A stretch of 64,000 nt of DNA, taken from contig NZ_JACHHZ010000006.1 in the NCBI RefSeq assembly GCF_014202975.1, forward strand, positions 186,001-250,000, written 5' to 3'. This DNA comes from Povalibacter uvarum. Its GTDB lineage: Bacteria; Pseudomonadota; Gammaproteobacteria; Steroidobacterales; Steroidobacteraceae. Below are positions 32,333-41,060 of this stretch, in pieces. Position 1 is the stretch's first letter, and the number at the start of each line of letters is the position of its first letter. A program made the translations under genes and the position numbers. The notes below the pieces were generated by a model, which saw only the letters and a program-made list of their open reading frames with translations, made no database searches and was not told the DNA's origin.

Positions 32333-35328
32333 TCACGCCCCTTGGCTGCATCGCCGATGTGCGATGCGACTCGCGCAGCGTAGAGCGAGGTGCCTGCGCA
32401 GATGAACAGCGTACGGCCGTCCTCCCCGCCAAACGTCAGGCCATGCGGGCGTTCGGGAACCTGGACGATCTCGATCAGCTTGCCGTTCGGGTCGTAGACG
32501 AAGATGTGGCCATCGGCGATGTAGACATTGCCATTGGCATCGACAGCGAGAGATTCACCGCCCTGCTCGGCGAACAACCGAGGCGCAATCCATTCACCGT
32601 CTGCGCCGACCTGGGCGGAGAACGTCTTGCCGTGCCACTCCTGCGTGAAATAAGCGCGCTCGCCGGTGCGCGCACGAGTCATTCCATACGCACGCAGCAC
32701 GTCGTGGTCCTTCGTTCCCCAACTCAGCAGGCCTTTGATGAAGTCCTCGCCTGCCGGCACAAACGTCGTCCCGTCCGGCGAAACGTAGTGTGCCGGACGC
32801 TTCGGCGATTCCCCTTTCGACACTTCGATGTCGAAGGTCCAGTAGTTCTGCGGCAGGATCACATCCAGCCCCGCGCGATCCTTGGCCACCTGGATCGGCA
32901 GCGCGTGGATCGGGCGATCCGGATGATCCGGCGCCAGCGCATACACAGAGCCGGCGTGAGAGATCACGAGCAGATTGCCCGCTCTGTCGATTGCGAGATT
33001 CACCGGCTCCAGTGACGCATCGGAGATCTCTTCGGGCAGTTTGCTCGGCAAGGTCCAGCGATAAATGCGCTGACGCTGTGCATCGACCGCATAGAAGCGC
33101 CCTTGCCGGTCAGCCGCGCCGCCAGCCAGACGCACGAAGCCGTCCGCCACTTTCTCTATGCGAGTTCCCTGCTCGAGCACGATCGATGCAGTGATCTGAT
33201 CCGGCACACGACGATCGTTCAACGTCGCTGCCGCAAACTCACGCGGCCTGATGTCGAGATCGTTTGCCGCATCGACGACCGCACTGCTGAAGTCCGCCTT
33301 GCTGTTGGTCCACCAGTGAAAGCCACGGAAGCGGATGTCGCTTGAGCCGCTGACCTTGACCGCGTGAGGGAATGACTGAGTGGAGCTGATCACCCGATAG
33401 ATGAAGAGATTCGCCAGCGTGATATTGCGGCTGCGGGAAATCTCGACCGGCAGTGCATGACCGCTTTCGCCACGCTCTTCCTCCAGTTGCAGCGCGTAGA
33501 GATCCCAGTTCGCGACCCGATCCAGCTTCACTTCCGTACGAACGTGATGCTCGCTCGACATCTGATAGACGCGCCCGGGCGTCGTTGTGTCTGTAACGAG
33601 CAGCCCCGCCTGCGCGTAAGGAGTCGGCGTCCATATATCGAGGAACGTTCCCCCACCTCCCTGTGTGACCCAGAGACTCGGATACTGTGAATCCCATCGC
33701 CGTCGCGGATCGGGATCCGCTGTCTTGTTGCTGTTGTAGATCGGCTCGGGCTCACCGCTCAGTTGCGCCGTTCCATGGCCGCCGAGGAACCGCACGTCAT
33801 TCATCAGCGATTTCTCGCCCGACATCCACTTCACACCCACCGCGCGCGGATTGACGCCATTCGTGTACACGCCGAGGCCGATCATGATGTTCGCGCCGCC
33901 TGACGGAGCCTCGATCATCGCCACCGGTTCGCCGACGCCCTGGAACGCCGGCGTGTCGTCAGCAAGGAAAATACGCACAGCGCCGGCATGCAGTCCGATC
34001 AGCGCCGTGTCCGGTTTCAGTTTCAGCGTTTCCGAAATCCGATAGGCGCCCATCGGGAAATAGAGTGCGCGATGCTTGTCGATCGCCGCACGAAGCGCAT
34101 TCGTGTCGTCCGCGATCCCGTCACCCTTCGCTCCCAGCGTTCGAACGTCGACCCAGCTGCTCTGCGGTGGCAGTGGAGCGATGTCGCTCGAGACGGCCAG
34201 CGGCAAGGCTGCGATGGATTCGATCCGCGATCGCGTCTCGAGCACCAACTGCTCTTTGGCGACACCCGAACCTTCAATGTGAAGGCCGTGAGAGAAGCTT
34301 GCGACCTTGTACGTACGACCTGGAGCGCGAATCTTCTTGCCGCTGGACCGGTAGGTCGCAAACGTCGGCGCATCGCGCGCGACGACATTCTCTATGTTGA
34401 TCTGATTACGGCTGTTGTATTCGTTGCCTATGACAAGCGCGGGCCCCGTAATGTTTTCGAGTCGCCCGTCCTTGATCCAGAGCTGTTCGCCTTTCTCGGC
34501 TCCCATCGAAACGGCGGTCGGCACATTCCGGAACAGCGGGCGGATCAGCGTCAACCCAGCGGCTTCAGATGCGATGGCCGCGGTGCGCTGCCCTTCGAAT
34601 TGCGTATCGATGACGGTGTATTGCCATCCCGGAGATGGCGTCTTCGTCATGATTGCGTAGCGCCCGCCGACGAAAGCGACGTCTTCCACCACATTGCCGC
34701 CATCGTGTACGCCCGCGAGGCCCGCGCCGATGTCGATCCGCATATGCGCCAGGAAACAGTGCTGTGCGAAAGTCGAGCGAACCGCGACGGCCGAGGGATT
34801 TCCCTTGCCCAGCACGATGTCGACGTTGCTGAGCGCGGAATAGAACGTGCCCGGATTCGCATCGCGTACCGGCTCGCTGAAGTCGATCGACTTCGCCTGT
34901 TGCGACGCAGACTGGAATACGAAACCCGCATTGCCCGGATGACCCGGAATGTTGCCGGTGAAATGAAACAGGTAAGCGGGCTCACGCTGGAATCCCGGCG
35001 AGCGATCCGCAAGCGCAAACACCGGGCGCTTCTTGCCGTAGCCGATCACCCGGATGCCGGGCCAGATGCGGATCGTGCGACTGAGCTTGTAGCGACCCTC
35101 GGGCACGAAGACGATGCCGCGAATGGTCGTTGCCACGACCGTGTCGATCGCCTTCTGCAGCGCAATCGAGTCGTCACCGACACCATCGCCATGAACACCG
35201 AACGCCTCTCGGGTGAGATAGATCGCCTTCGGATCGTCTGGCCGCTGCGTGTAATAAGAGTCCGCATGCGAACGATCGAGAGCCAGCAGGCCGCAGAGCG
35301 ACATAAGAACAGCGTGGAGTCTGGTCAT
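32329..35328 (-). CDS. GH55-like tandem beta-helix glucanase with C-terminal beta-propeller
   Basis: 999 residues, secreted (signal peptide about 1-22). Two parallel beta-helix modules of the pectate-lyase-3/GH55 type are visible, each opened by the same signature: REAFGVHGDGVGDDSIALQKAI (about 40-62) and VRTLGAKGDGIADDTNALRAAI (about 397-418). Such paired helices are the hallmark of GH55 exo-beta-1,3-glucanases. A third part (about 735-990) resembles NHL/SMP-30 beta-propellers, with repeats such as NLAIDRAGNLLVISHAGSVYAL and LAVDANGNVYIADGHIFVYD. It is coupled to the GH17 gene and divergent from the TonB receptor. The family call is moderate because catalytic residues are not confirmed. Confidence 0.72.
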   Translation of the reverse strand: MTRLHAVLMSLCGLLALDRSHADSYYTQRPDDPKAIYLTREAFGVHGDGVGDDSIALQKAIDTVVATTIRGIVFVPEGRYKLSRTIRIWPGIRVIGYGKKRPVFALADRSPGFQREPAYLFHFTGNIPGHPGNAGFVFQSASQQAKSIDFSEPVRDANPGTFYSALSNVDIVLGKGNPSAVAVRSTFAQHCFLAHMRIDIGAGLAGVHDGGNVVEDVAFVGGRYAIMTKTPSPGWQYTVIDTQFEGQRTAAIASEAAGLTLIRPLFRNVPTAVSMGAEKGEQLWIKDGRLENITGPALVIGNEYNSRNQINIENVVARDAPTFATYRSSGKKIRAPGRTYKVASFSHGLHIEGSGVAKEQLVLETRSRIESIAALPLAVSSDIAPLPPQSSWVDVRTLGAKGDGIADDTNALRAAIDKHRALYFPMGAYRISETLKLKPDTALIGLHAGAVRIFLADDTPAFQGVGEPVAMIEAPSGGANIMIGLGVYTNGVNPRAVGVKWMSGEKSLMNDVRFLGGHGTAQLSGEPEPIYNSNKTADPDPRRRWDSQYPSLWVTQGGGGTFLDIWTPTPYAQAGLLVTDTTTPGRVYQMSSEHHVRTEVKLDRVANWDLYALQLEEERGESGHALPVEISRSRNITLANLFIYRVISSTQSFPHAVKVSGSSDIRFRGFHWWTNSKADFSSAVVDAANDLDIRPREFAAATLNDRRVPDQITASIVLEQGTRIEKVADGFVRLAGGAADRQGRFYAVDAQRQRIYRWTLPSKLPEEISDASLEPVNLAIDRAGNLLVISHAGSVYALAPDHPDRPIHALPIQVAKDRAGLDVILPQNYWTFDIEVSKGESPKRPAHYVSPDGTTFVPAGEDFIKGLLSWGTKDHDVLRAYGMTRARTGERAYFTQEWHGKTFSAQVGADGEWIAPRLFAEQGGESLAVDANGNVYIADGHIFVYDPNGKLIEIVQVPERPHGLTFGGEDGRTLFICAGTSLYAARVASHIGDAAKGRE

Positions 35329-35415
35329 GCGAGCCGCTCCAGTGCGGCGAACGATTCATGGGTGGAGCCGGGCAATACGGATATGACGAAGGCAACTTTC
35401 ACTGCTGCACGCCGA

Positions 35416-35429
35416 TGACAGCGCTTGCC
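35416..35429. promoter_or_regulatory. Weak LacI-type operator candidate near the GH55 start
   Basis: TGACAGCGCTTGCC matches the 14-base palindrome at 35551-35564 at 10 positions, including the central AGCGCTT. It lies 87 bases upstream of the GH55-like start in the 279-base divergent region. It could serve the minus-strand promoter, but the match is only partial. Confidence 0.35.
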
Positions 35430-35515
35430 ACGACGAACGTGACTCGCGGGCGCAACAGAAAAGCCACAACTGCGATCCAGTTCATGAAACATGGTTGCGT
35501 CATCAACGGATTGTC

Positions 35516-35545
35516 TTGCCATCCGCGCTGGCGCCATGCTAACGT
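35516..35545 (+). promoter_or_regulatory. Candidate sigma-70 promoter for the TonB receptor
   Basis: TTGCCA (35516-35521), an 18-base spacer and TAACGT (35540-35545) are followed five bases later by the LacI-type palindrome. The order and spacing mirror the MFS/GH1 promoter. Confidence 0.5.
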
Positions 35546-35550
35546 AAATT

Positions 35551-35564
35551 TGTAAGCGCTTACA
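35551..35564. promoter_or_regulatory. LacI-type operator, TonB-receptor promoter
   Basis: TGTAAGCGCTTACA is a perfect 14-base palindrome of the LacI-family class (central GC flanked by AAGC/GCTT), just downstream of a candidate -10 and 44 bases ahead of the GTG start. A one-mismatch copy precedes the MFS/GH1 operon. The likely binder is the LacI protein encoded at the end of the same gene run. Confidence 0.8.
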
Positions 35565-35607
35565 TCCGCGCCAGAACAATCATCACGAGCCTCAGGGGGG
35601 CATCGAC

Positions 35608-38600
35608 GTGAACGATCGCGCACGCAGACCTACACAGGTGGCGCAAGCCATCTCATTGATTCTCGGAACAACAGTCGTCTTCTCGACGGCCCTGTCACAG
35701 GAGACTCAGGGACTCGAAGAAGTCATTGTCACCGGCATCCGCGGCAGTCTCACTTCCTCCATGGAGTTGAAGCGCGACTCGCAGGGCGTGGTCGACGGCA
35801 TCGTCGCCGAAGACATCGGCAAGTTCCCGGACACCAACCTCGCCGAATCGCTGCAGCGTATTACCGGCGTGTCGATCGACCGCACGGCGATCGGCGAAGG
35901 TTCACGCGTCACGGTTCGCGGTGTCGGCCCCGACTTCAACCTGGTGCTGTTGAACGGCCGCCAGATGCCGGCATCGTCGATCGAAGCCACCACCGCATCG
36001 AACTCCCGCGCCTTCGACTTCGCCAACCTCGCTTCCGAAGCGATTTCGGCGATCGAGGTCTACAAGACCAGCCGCTCCTCCACTCCGACGGGCGGCATCG
36101 GCGCGACCATCAACGTGAAGACCGCCCGCCCGCTGGATGCGCCTGGATTGCACTCGAGCTTCGGCGTCAAAGGCGTGATCGACACATCCGCCGGCAACCT
36201 GCCGAGCAATCTCGAAGGCGACAGCATCACGCCTGAAATTTCAGGCATCTACAGCAACACTTTCGGCGACGACAAGTTCGGCATCGCGATCAGCGGCAGC
36301 TACCAGGAACGTGACCTCGGCTACAACCAGGCCACGACGGGTGGCTGGCGCGCATTCGGCGGCGACGAGGTGAACTGGGGCACGATCCCGCTGCCCGGTC
36401 AGCCCGGCTCCGAGCGCATCACGAACCGTCCCGACGCAAGCGACACCTACTCCGTGCCGCAGAGCCTGGGTTACAGCTTCAACTCCGTGCAGCGCAAGCG
36501 CACGAACGGCCAGCTGGCACTGCAGTGGGCACCGGTCGACAACGTCACCGCGACACTCGACTACACCTACTCCGAAAACAAGATCGCGACACAGCGCAAC
36601 GAACTGTCGGCGTGGTTCAATTTCGGCGCGTCGAGCAGCAGCTGGACCGATGGTCCTGTTGCAGCGCCTGACGTCTACACCGAGCTTCTCCCGGGCGGAA
36701 ACAGCGACGTCGGCATGGGCGGCGCGCAGTTCGCCACGAAGAACGAGAACAACTCCGTCGGCTTCAACCTCGAATGGGAAGTCAGCGACCGCTTCGGCCT
36801 GCAGCTCGACTTCCATGATTCGACCGCGGAATCCGGCCCGGACAGCCCGTACGGCTCGAACGTCGCCTTCGGCGTCTCGGACCTGAGCCGCGGCGATACG
36901 ACCGGCATCTTCTCGAACGACTTCCCGATCCTCGGCATGCAGCTGGCCAACGGCCGCACGCAGATCGACCCGAGCTTCATGGAAGTCACGGGCTCGAGCT
37001 TCCGCAACAGCTACATGAAGTCGGAAGTGCAGCAGGGCCAGTTGAGCGGCGACTTCGCGTTCACCGACAGCTCCCGCCTCGACTTCGGCGTCGGCTTCAC
37101 GGAAGTGAACAACCGTTCCGCGTTCTCTAACGTGCAGTCCGACAACACCTGGACCGGCATCCGCAACGCCAACGGCGGTCTGACGGCCGCGAGCTTCGAC
37201 GACGACATCTGGCGCGCGGACACCGTGTCCAAGTACTTCGACCAGATCTCCGGCAGCGGCGATCCACGCCTGTTCAACCAGTTCTTCACGTTCGACTTCG
37301 AAAGACTGCGCAATCAGGTCGCGCAGCTGCGCGGCGCGTTGCCCGATCAGTCGCTGGCCACGTGCCCGCTGAACGGCAATCAGTCGATCCGCGTGCCCTG
37401 CTACGAAGCTTCGAGCATCTACGGCACGGATCGTCGCGTCGAAGAGAAGTCGAAGAGCGCCTACGTCCAGTTCAGCCAGGACTGGGAATGGGGCAAGCCG
37501 ATGCATGCGGCTCTCGGACTGCGCTACGAGGAAACCGACGTTACGTCGAGCGCCCTCGTGCCGATTCCCACCGGCATCGCCTGGGCGGGCAACAACGAGT
37601 TCACGATCCAGTTCGGCGCACCCGACTTCACGACGCTCGAAGGCAGCTACGACTACCTGCTGCCGAGCTTCGACTTCAGCGTCGATCTGACCGATGACCT
37701 CAAGCTGCGCGCCAGCTACGGCGAGACGATCGGTCGCCCGCAATGGGGCGACATCCAGGGCGGACAGACCCTGGACGCTCTCGCTCGCATCAACGGCGGT
37801 ACTGGCAGACAGGGTGATCCGGGCCTGAAGCCGCTCGAGTCGCAGAACATCGACTTCTCGGTCGAGTACTACTACGGCGAATCGAACTACCTGTCGGTCG
37901 GCTACTTCCGCAAGAACATCGACAACTACATCGGTGTTTCGACGATCCAGGAAACGCCCTTCGATCTGCCGCACCCGGCGAACGGCGGGTACTTCAACGA
38001 AGCCAACACGAACGGTGCGTGTGCGGGTGACCTCACCTGTATCCGTCAGTACATCTTCGCCAATCATGACGGCGATCCGGGCGTGAACGCTGCCACGGGG
38101 ACGATCCTGGGCATCGCCGGCGATCCGATCGCGGTGTTCGACATCCAGGTGCCGAGCAACCAGAAGTCGGCGACGCTGGATGGCTGGGAAATGAACCTCC
38201 AGCACGTGTTCGGCCAGAGCGGCTTCGGCTTTGCCGTCAACTACACGATGGTGGATTCGAACATCAGCTACGACGACCAGAGCCGCCAGGATCAGTTTGC
38301 GATCGTCGGTCTGAGCGACTCCGCCAACTTCGTGGCCTTCTACGAGAACTACGGCTTCGGGATTCGCGCGGCCTACAACTGGCGCGATGAGTTCCTGTCG
38401 GCCACGTTCGACAGTACGGGCACACCGAACCCGAACTACACGGAGGCCTACGGCCAGATCGACGTCAGCGCGAGCTACGACATCACGGACGCGTTCACGG
38501 TCCAGGCGGAAGTCATCAACCTCACGGACGAGACTCAGCGAGTGCATGGCCGCAACGACAACCAGCTGCTTTTCGCAACCCAGACGGGTCCGCGCTACAT

Positions 38601-38631
38601 GATCGGCGCCCGTTACAAGTTCGGACAGTAG
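35608..38631 (+). CDS. TonB-dependent receptor, oligosaccharide type
   Basis: 1007 residues, outer-membrane active transporter. A signal peptide (about 1-30) is followed by a TonB-box-like LEEVIVTGIRGSL (36-48), the plug (about 50-170) with VAEDIGKFPDTNLAESLQRITGVSID, and a 22-strand barrel ending ARYKFG. The EEVIVTGIRxSL opening and the extra length are typical of the Xanthomonas/Caulobacter family of carbohydrate receptors. The start is GTG, preceded by a strong AGGGGGG ribosome-binding site. Expression is probably controlled by the LacI operator at 35551. Neighbouring GH17 and GH55-like enzymes suggest a beta-1,3-glucan oligomer as the substrate. Confidence 0.92.
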   Translation: MNDRARRPTQVAQAISLILGTTVVFSTALSQETQGLEEVIVTGIRGSLTSSMELKRDSQGVVDGIVAEDIGKFPDTNLAESLQRITGVSIDRTAIGEGSRVTVRGVGPDFNLVLLNGRQMPASSIEATTASNSRAFDFANLASEAISAIEVYKTSRSSTPTGGIGATINVKTARPLDAPGLHSSFGVKGVIDTSAGNLPSNLEGDSITPEISGIYSNTFGDDKFGIAISGSYQERDLGYNQATTGGWRAFGGDEVNWGTIPLPGQPGSERITNRPDASDTYSVPQSLGYSFNSVQRKRTNGQLALQWAPVDNVTATLDYTYSENKIATQRNELSAWFNFGASSSSWTDGPVAAPDVYTELLPGGNSDVGMGGAQFATKNENNSVGFNLEWEVSDRFGLQLDFHDSTAESGPDSPYGSNVAFGVSDLSRGDTTGIFSNDFPILGMQLANGRTQIDPSFMEVTGSSFRNSYMKSEVQQGQLSGDFAFTDSSRLDFGVGFTEVNNRSAFSNVQSDNTWTGIRNANGGLTAASFDDDIWRADTVSKYFDQISGSGDPRLFNQFFTFDFERLRNQVAQLRGALPDQSLATCPLNGNQSIRVPCYEASSIYGTDRRVEEKSKSAYVQFSQDWEWGKPMHAALGLRYEETDVTSSALVPIPTGIAWAGNNEFTIQFGAPDFTTLEGSYDYLLPSFDFSVDLTDDLKLRASYGETIGRPQWGDIQGGQTLDALARINGGTGRQGDPGLKPLESQNIDFSVEYYYGESNYLSVGYFRKNIDNYIGVSTIQETPFDLPHPANGGYFNEANTNGACAGDLTCIRQYIFANHDGDPGVNAATGTILGIAGDPIAVFDIQVPSNQKSATLDGWEMNLQHVFGQSGFGFAVNYTMVDSNISYDDQSRQDQFAIVGLSDSANFVAFYENYGFGIRAAYNWRDEFLSATFDSTGTPNPNYTEAYGQIDVSASYDITDAFTVQAEVINLTDETQRVHGRNDNQLLFATQTGPRYMIGARYKFGQ

Positions 38632-38650
38632 AAAACTGTGTTTGCAGGTG

Positions 38651-38674
38651 CTGCGCGGTCTCCCTACCGCGCAG
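38651..38674 (+). other. Stable hairpin 3' of the TonB receptor gene
   Basis: CTGCGCGGT/ACCGCGCAG with a 6-base loop lies 20 bases after the receptor stop and directly precedes the terminator at 38681. It has no T-run of its own, so it is probably a 3'-end stabilising structure. Confidence 0.55.
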
Positions 38675-38680
38675 CCGGAG

Positions 38681-38713
38681 AAGCCGCTGTCCCCCACAGC
38701 GGCTTTTTCGTTT
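38681..38713 (+). terminator. Rho-independent terminator after the TonB receptor
   Basis: A 10-base stem AAGCCGCTGT/ACAGCGGCTT with a CCCCC loop is followed by TTTCGTTT. It separates the receptor from the halogenase cassette, which must then depend on read-through or on its own promoter; a TATAGT at about 38744 is a weak -10 candidate. Confidence 0.85.
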
Positions 38714-38777
38714 CAGCGGGTGCCGGAACGGCGTCCGCTGCTTATAGTATCGAGAGCGTTCGTATAGGCCTTTTGCG

Positions 38778-40331
38778 TTGACGAATCCGATTCGACATGT
38801 GGTGATCGTGGGTGGCGGCTCGGCCGGCTGGTTGACGGCCGGGGTCGTCGCGGCGGATCACTGCGCAAAGTCGGAATCCGGGTTGCGGGTTACGCTGATC
38901 GAATCCCCCGACGTCGGCCCGATCGGCGTCGGCGAAGGCACCTGGCCCACGATGCGCGACACGCTGCGGCGAATCGGCGTCACCGAGAGCGACTTCATCC
39001 GCGAATGCGATGCGTCGTTCAAGCAGGGGTCCCGGTTCAATCAGTGGGCTACCGGCGCCGAGGGCGATTACTACTATCACCCGTTCGTTCTGCCCCAGGG
39101 CTATACGGACACGAGCCTCGTTGCGAGCTGGCTGCAACGCCACAGCGACGTTCCCTTCGCCGATCTCGTGAGCTTCCAGCCGCATCTATGCGTTCACGGC
39201 AAAGCGCCGAAGCAGATGTCGACGCCGGAGTACGCCGCGGTCGCGAACTACGCGTATCACCTCGATGCCGGCAAGTTCGGCATGTTCCTGCGCAAGCACT
39301 GCACGGAAAAGCTGGGGGTAAAGCTCGTGCTGGATCACGTCGTAGCGATTCAGACGCGCGACAACGGCGATATCGCCGCCGTCCAGACCCGTGAGCAGGG
39401 CCCTATCGAAGGCGATCTATTCATCGACTGCACGGGCCTGCAATCACTGCTGATCGGCAAGCACTACGAGATTCCGTTCCTCTCGCAGAAGCACGTGCTC
39501 TTCAACGACACGGCCCTTGTGGTGCAGGTACCCTACCCTCACGAAGATAGCCCCATCGCCTCCCAGACGATTTCAACCGCGCAGACGAGCGGCTGGATCT
39601 GGGACATCGGCCTGCCGACACGCCGCGGCATCGGCCACGTCTATTCGAGCGCTCACACGACCGATGAAGCCGCGGAGCGCGAACTGCGCAGCTACGTCGA
39701 GCGCACCGGCGGTCCCGCGAATGCGCCGAGTCCGCGAAAGCTCTCGTTCCATCCGGGCTACCGCACGAAGTTCTGGCATCGCAACTGCGTCGCCATCGGA
39801 CTCTCCGGCGGATTCATCGAGCCGCTGGAAGCGTCGGCACTGGCGATCGTCGAGTTTTCGGCGGCGATGCTCAGCGACCAGCTGCCCGCCACACGCAGCG
39901 CGATGGACACCGTGGCCCGGCGCTTCAATGATGCCTTCCTCTATCGCTGGGAGCGCGTCATCGATTTCCTGAAGCTCCATTACATCCTGACGCGCCGCAC
40001 CGATTCCGCGTACTGGCGGGACAACTGCCGCACCGACTCGATTCCGGACCGGCTGCAGGATCTCACCGAATTTTGGCGCTACCAGCCGCCGTCCCGGTAC
40101 GATCTGCCTCGTATCGAGGAGATCTTTCCGTCCGCCAGCTATCAGTACGTGCTCTATGGCATGGGCTTCCGTCCGCAGTCGCCGCCCGCGATGCGGCGCA
40201 GCGACGATCCGGAACGTGCCGACGAGTTCTTCCGCGAAGCCGCGGCGCTCACCGGCAAGATGCTGAAAGCGCTGCCGACCAATCGCGAACTGATCAGCCA
40301 TATCAAACGCAACGGGCTGCCTCGCATCTAG
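38778..40331 (+). CDS. Tryptophan halogenase-family flavoprotein, divergent motif
   Basis: 517 residues, PF04820-type. The FAD motif GGGSAG (12-17), Lys82 in SFKQGSRFNQW (equivalent to PrnA Lys79) and Glu351 in FIEPLEASAL are present, but the WxWxIP signature reads WIWDIG (273-278), with Gly in place of Pro. It also has a longer insert around 92-150 than the other two copies. The start appears to be TTG at 38778, directly before the beta-strand entering the FAD motif, with no strong ribosome-binding site. It is the first gene of a five-gene run. Whether it halogenates or has a different flavin activity is open. Confidence 0.82.
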   Translation: MTNPIRHVVIVGGGSAGWLTAGVVAADHCAKSESGLRVTLIESPDVGPIGVGEGTWPTMRDTLRRIGVTESDFIRECDASFKQGSRFNQWATGAEGDYYYHPFVLPQGYTDTSLVASWLQRHSDVPFADLVSFQPHLCVHGKAPKQMSTPEYAAVANYAYHLDAGKFGMFLRKHCTEKLGVKLVLDHVVAIQTRDNGDIAAVQTREQGPIEGDLFIDCTGLQSLLIGKHYEIPFLSQKHVLFNDTALVVQVPYPHEDSPIASQTISTAQTSGWIWDIGLPTRRGIGHVYSSAHTTDEAAERELRSYVERTGGPANAPSPRKLSFHPGYRTKFWHRNCVAIGLSGGFIEPLEASALAIVEFSAAMLSDQLPATRSAMDTVARRFNDAFLYRWERVIDFLKLHYILTRRTDSAYWRDNCRTDSIPDRLQDLTEFWRYQPPSRYDLPRIEEIFPSASYQYVLYGMGFRPQSPPAMRRSDDPERADEFFREAAALTGKMLKALPTNRELISHIKRNGLPRI

Positions 40332-40346
40332 CAGCCGGAGACCCGC

Positions 40347-41060
40347 ATGCCGAAGAACGTGTTACTGAACAACATCGAGCACAAGGACCTGCACATCGTC
40401 ACTGCGCGCGGCGCGCAGTACGGCGACGATGTCATGTTCGCTCTGACCTTCCCTGCCGAGTTCCGCAGCATTCAGGCGCACTACCCGATCGTGTTCAGCA
40501 AGGGACCGGACGGCAAGTTTCAGCCGCTGGCGCTGTTTGGATTCAAGCAGAACCAGAATCTCTTTCTATCGAACGACAGCTGGGACGCGACCTACGTCCC
40601 TCTGATGGTCGAGCGCCAGCCGTTCCTGATCGGCTCGGGCCCGAATGGTGAGCTGCTCGTGCACGTCGACCTCGATCATCCACGCGTCAGCCGCACGCAG
40701 GGCGAAGCCGTCTTCCGCGAACACGGCGGCACCACCGACTATCTCGAACGCATCAATTCCACGCTCATGACGCTCCACCAGGGAATCGCGGCTACGGCGC
40801 CTTTCGTCGATGCGCTGATCGAGCACAACCTGCTGGAGTCGTTCGTGTTCGACATCCAGCTCGCCGACGGTTCGCAGAATCGTCTCTCGGGCTTCTACAC
40901 TGTTCACGAAGACCGGCTGCGCAACCTCGACGGCGCGGCGCTGGAGCGACTCCACAAGACCGGCTACCTGCAGGCGATCTTCATGGTGATCGCTTCGCTG
41001 TCGAACTTCCGCGCGCTGATCGAGCGGCAGCAGAAGCTGCTGAAGACAGGTCATGCCTGA
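40347..41060 (+). CDS. SapC-family protein
   Basis: 237 residues, PF07277 SapC-type. Visible blocks are the opening LNNIEHKDLHIVTARGAQYGDDVMF, the middle FKQNQNLFLSNDSWDATYVPLMVERQPFLIG, and the late FDIQLADGSQNRLSGFYTVHEDRL. There is no signal peptide or membrane segment, so it is probably cytosolic. The name comes from the S-layer-associated region of Campylobacter, but the biochemical role is unknown. It is preceded by a GGAGA ribosome-binding site 15 bases after the halogenase stop, and overlaps the next gene by eight bases. This family repeatedly occurs beside TonB receptors and halogenases, a recurring link that is still unexplained. Confidence 0.85.
   Translation: MPKNVLLNNIEHKDLHIVTARGAQYGDDVMFALTFPAEFRSIQAHYPIVFSKGPDGKFQPLALFGFKQNQNLFLSNDSWDATYVPLMVERQPFLIGSGPNGELLVHVDLDHPRVSRTQGEAVFREHGGTTDYLERINSTLMTLHQGIAATAPFVDALIEHNLLESFVFDIQLADGSQNRLSGFYTVHEDRLRNLDGAALERLHKTGYLQAIFMVIASLSNFRALIERQQKLLKTGHA

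Noticed and set aside
36241-38697. 818-codon open frame antisense to the TonB receptor gene
   Set aside because: Complement of a well-supported receptor gene in GC-rich DNA. The translation is a Val/Arg/Ala-rich sequence without domains or signal.
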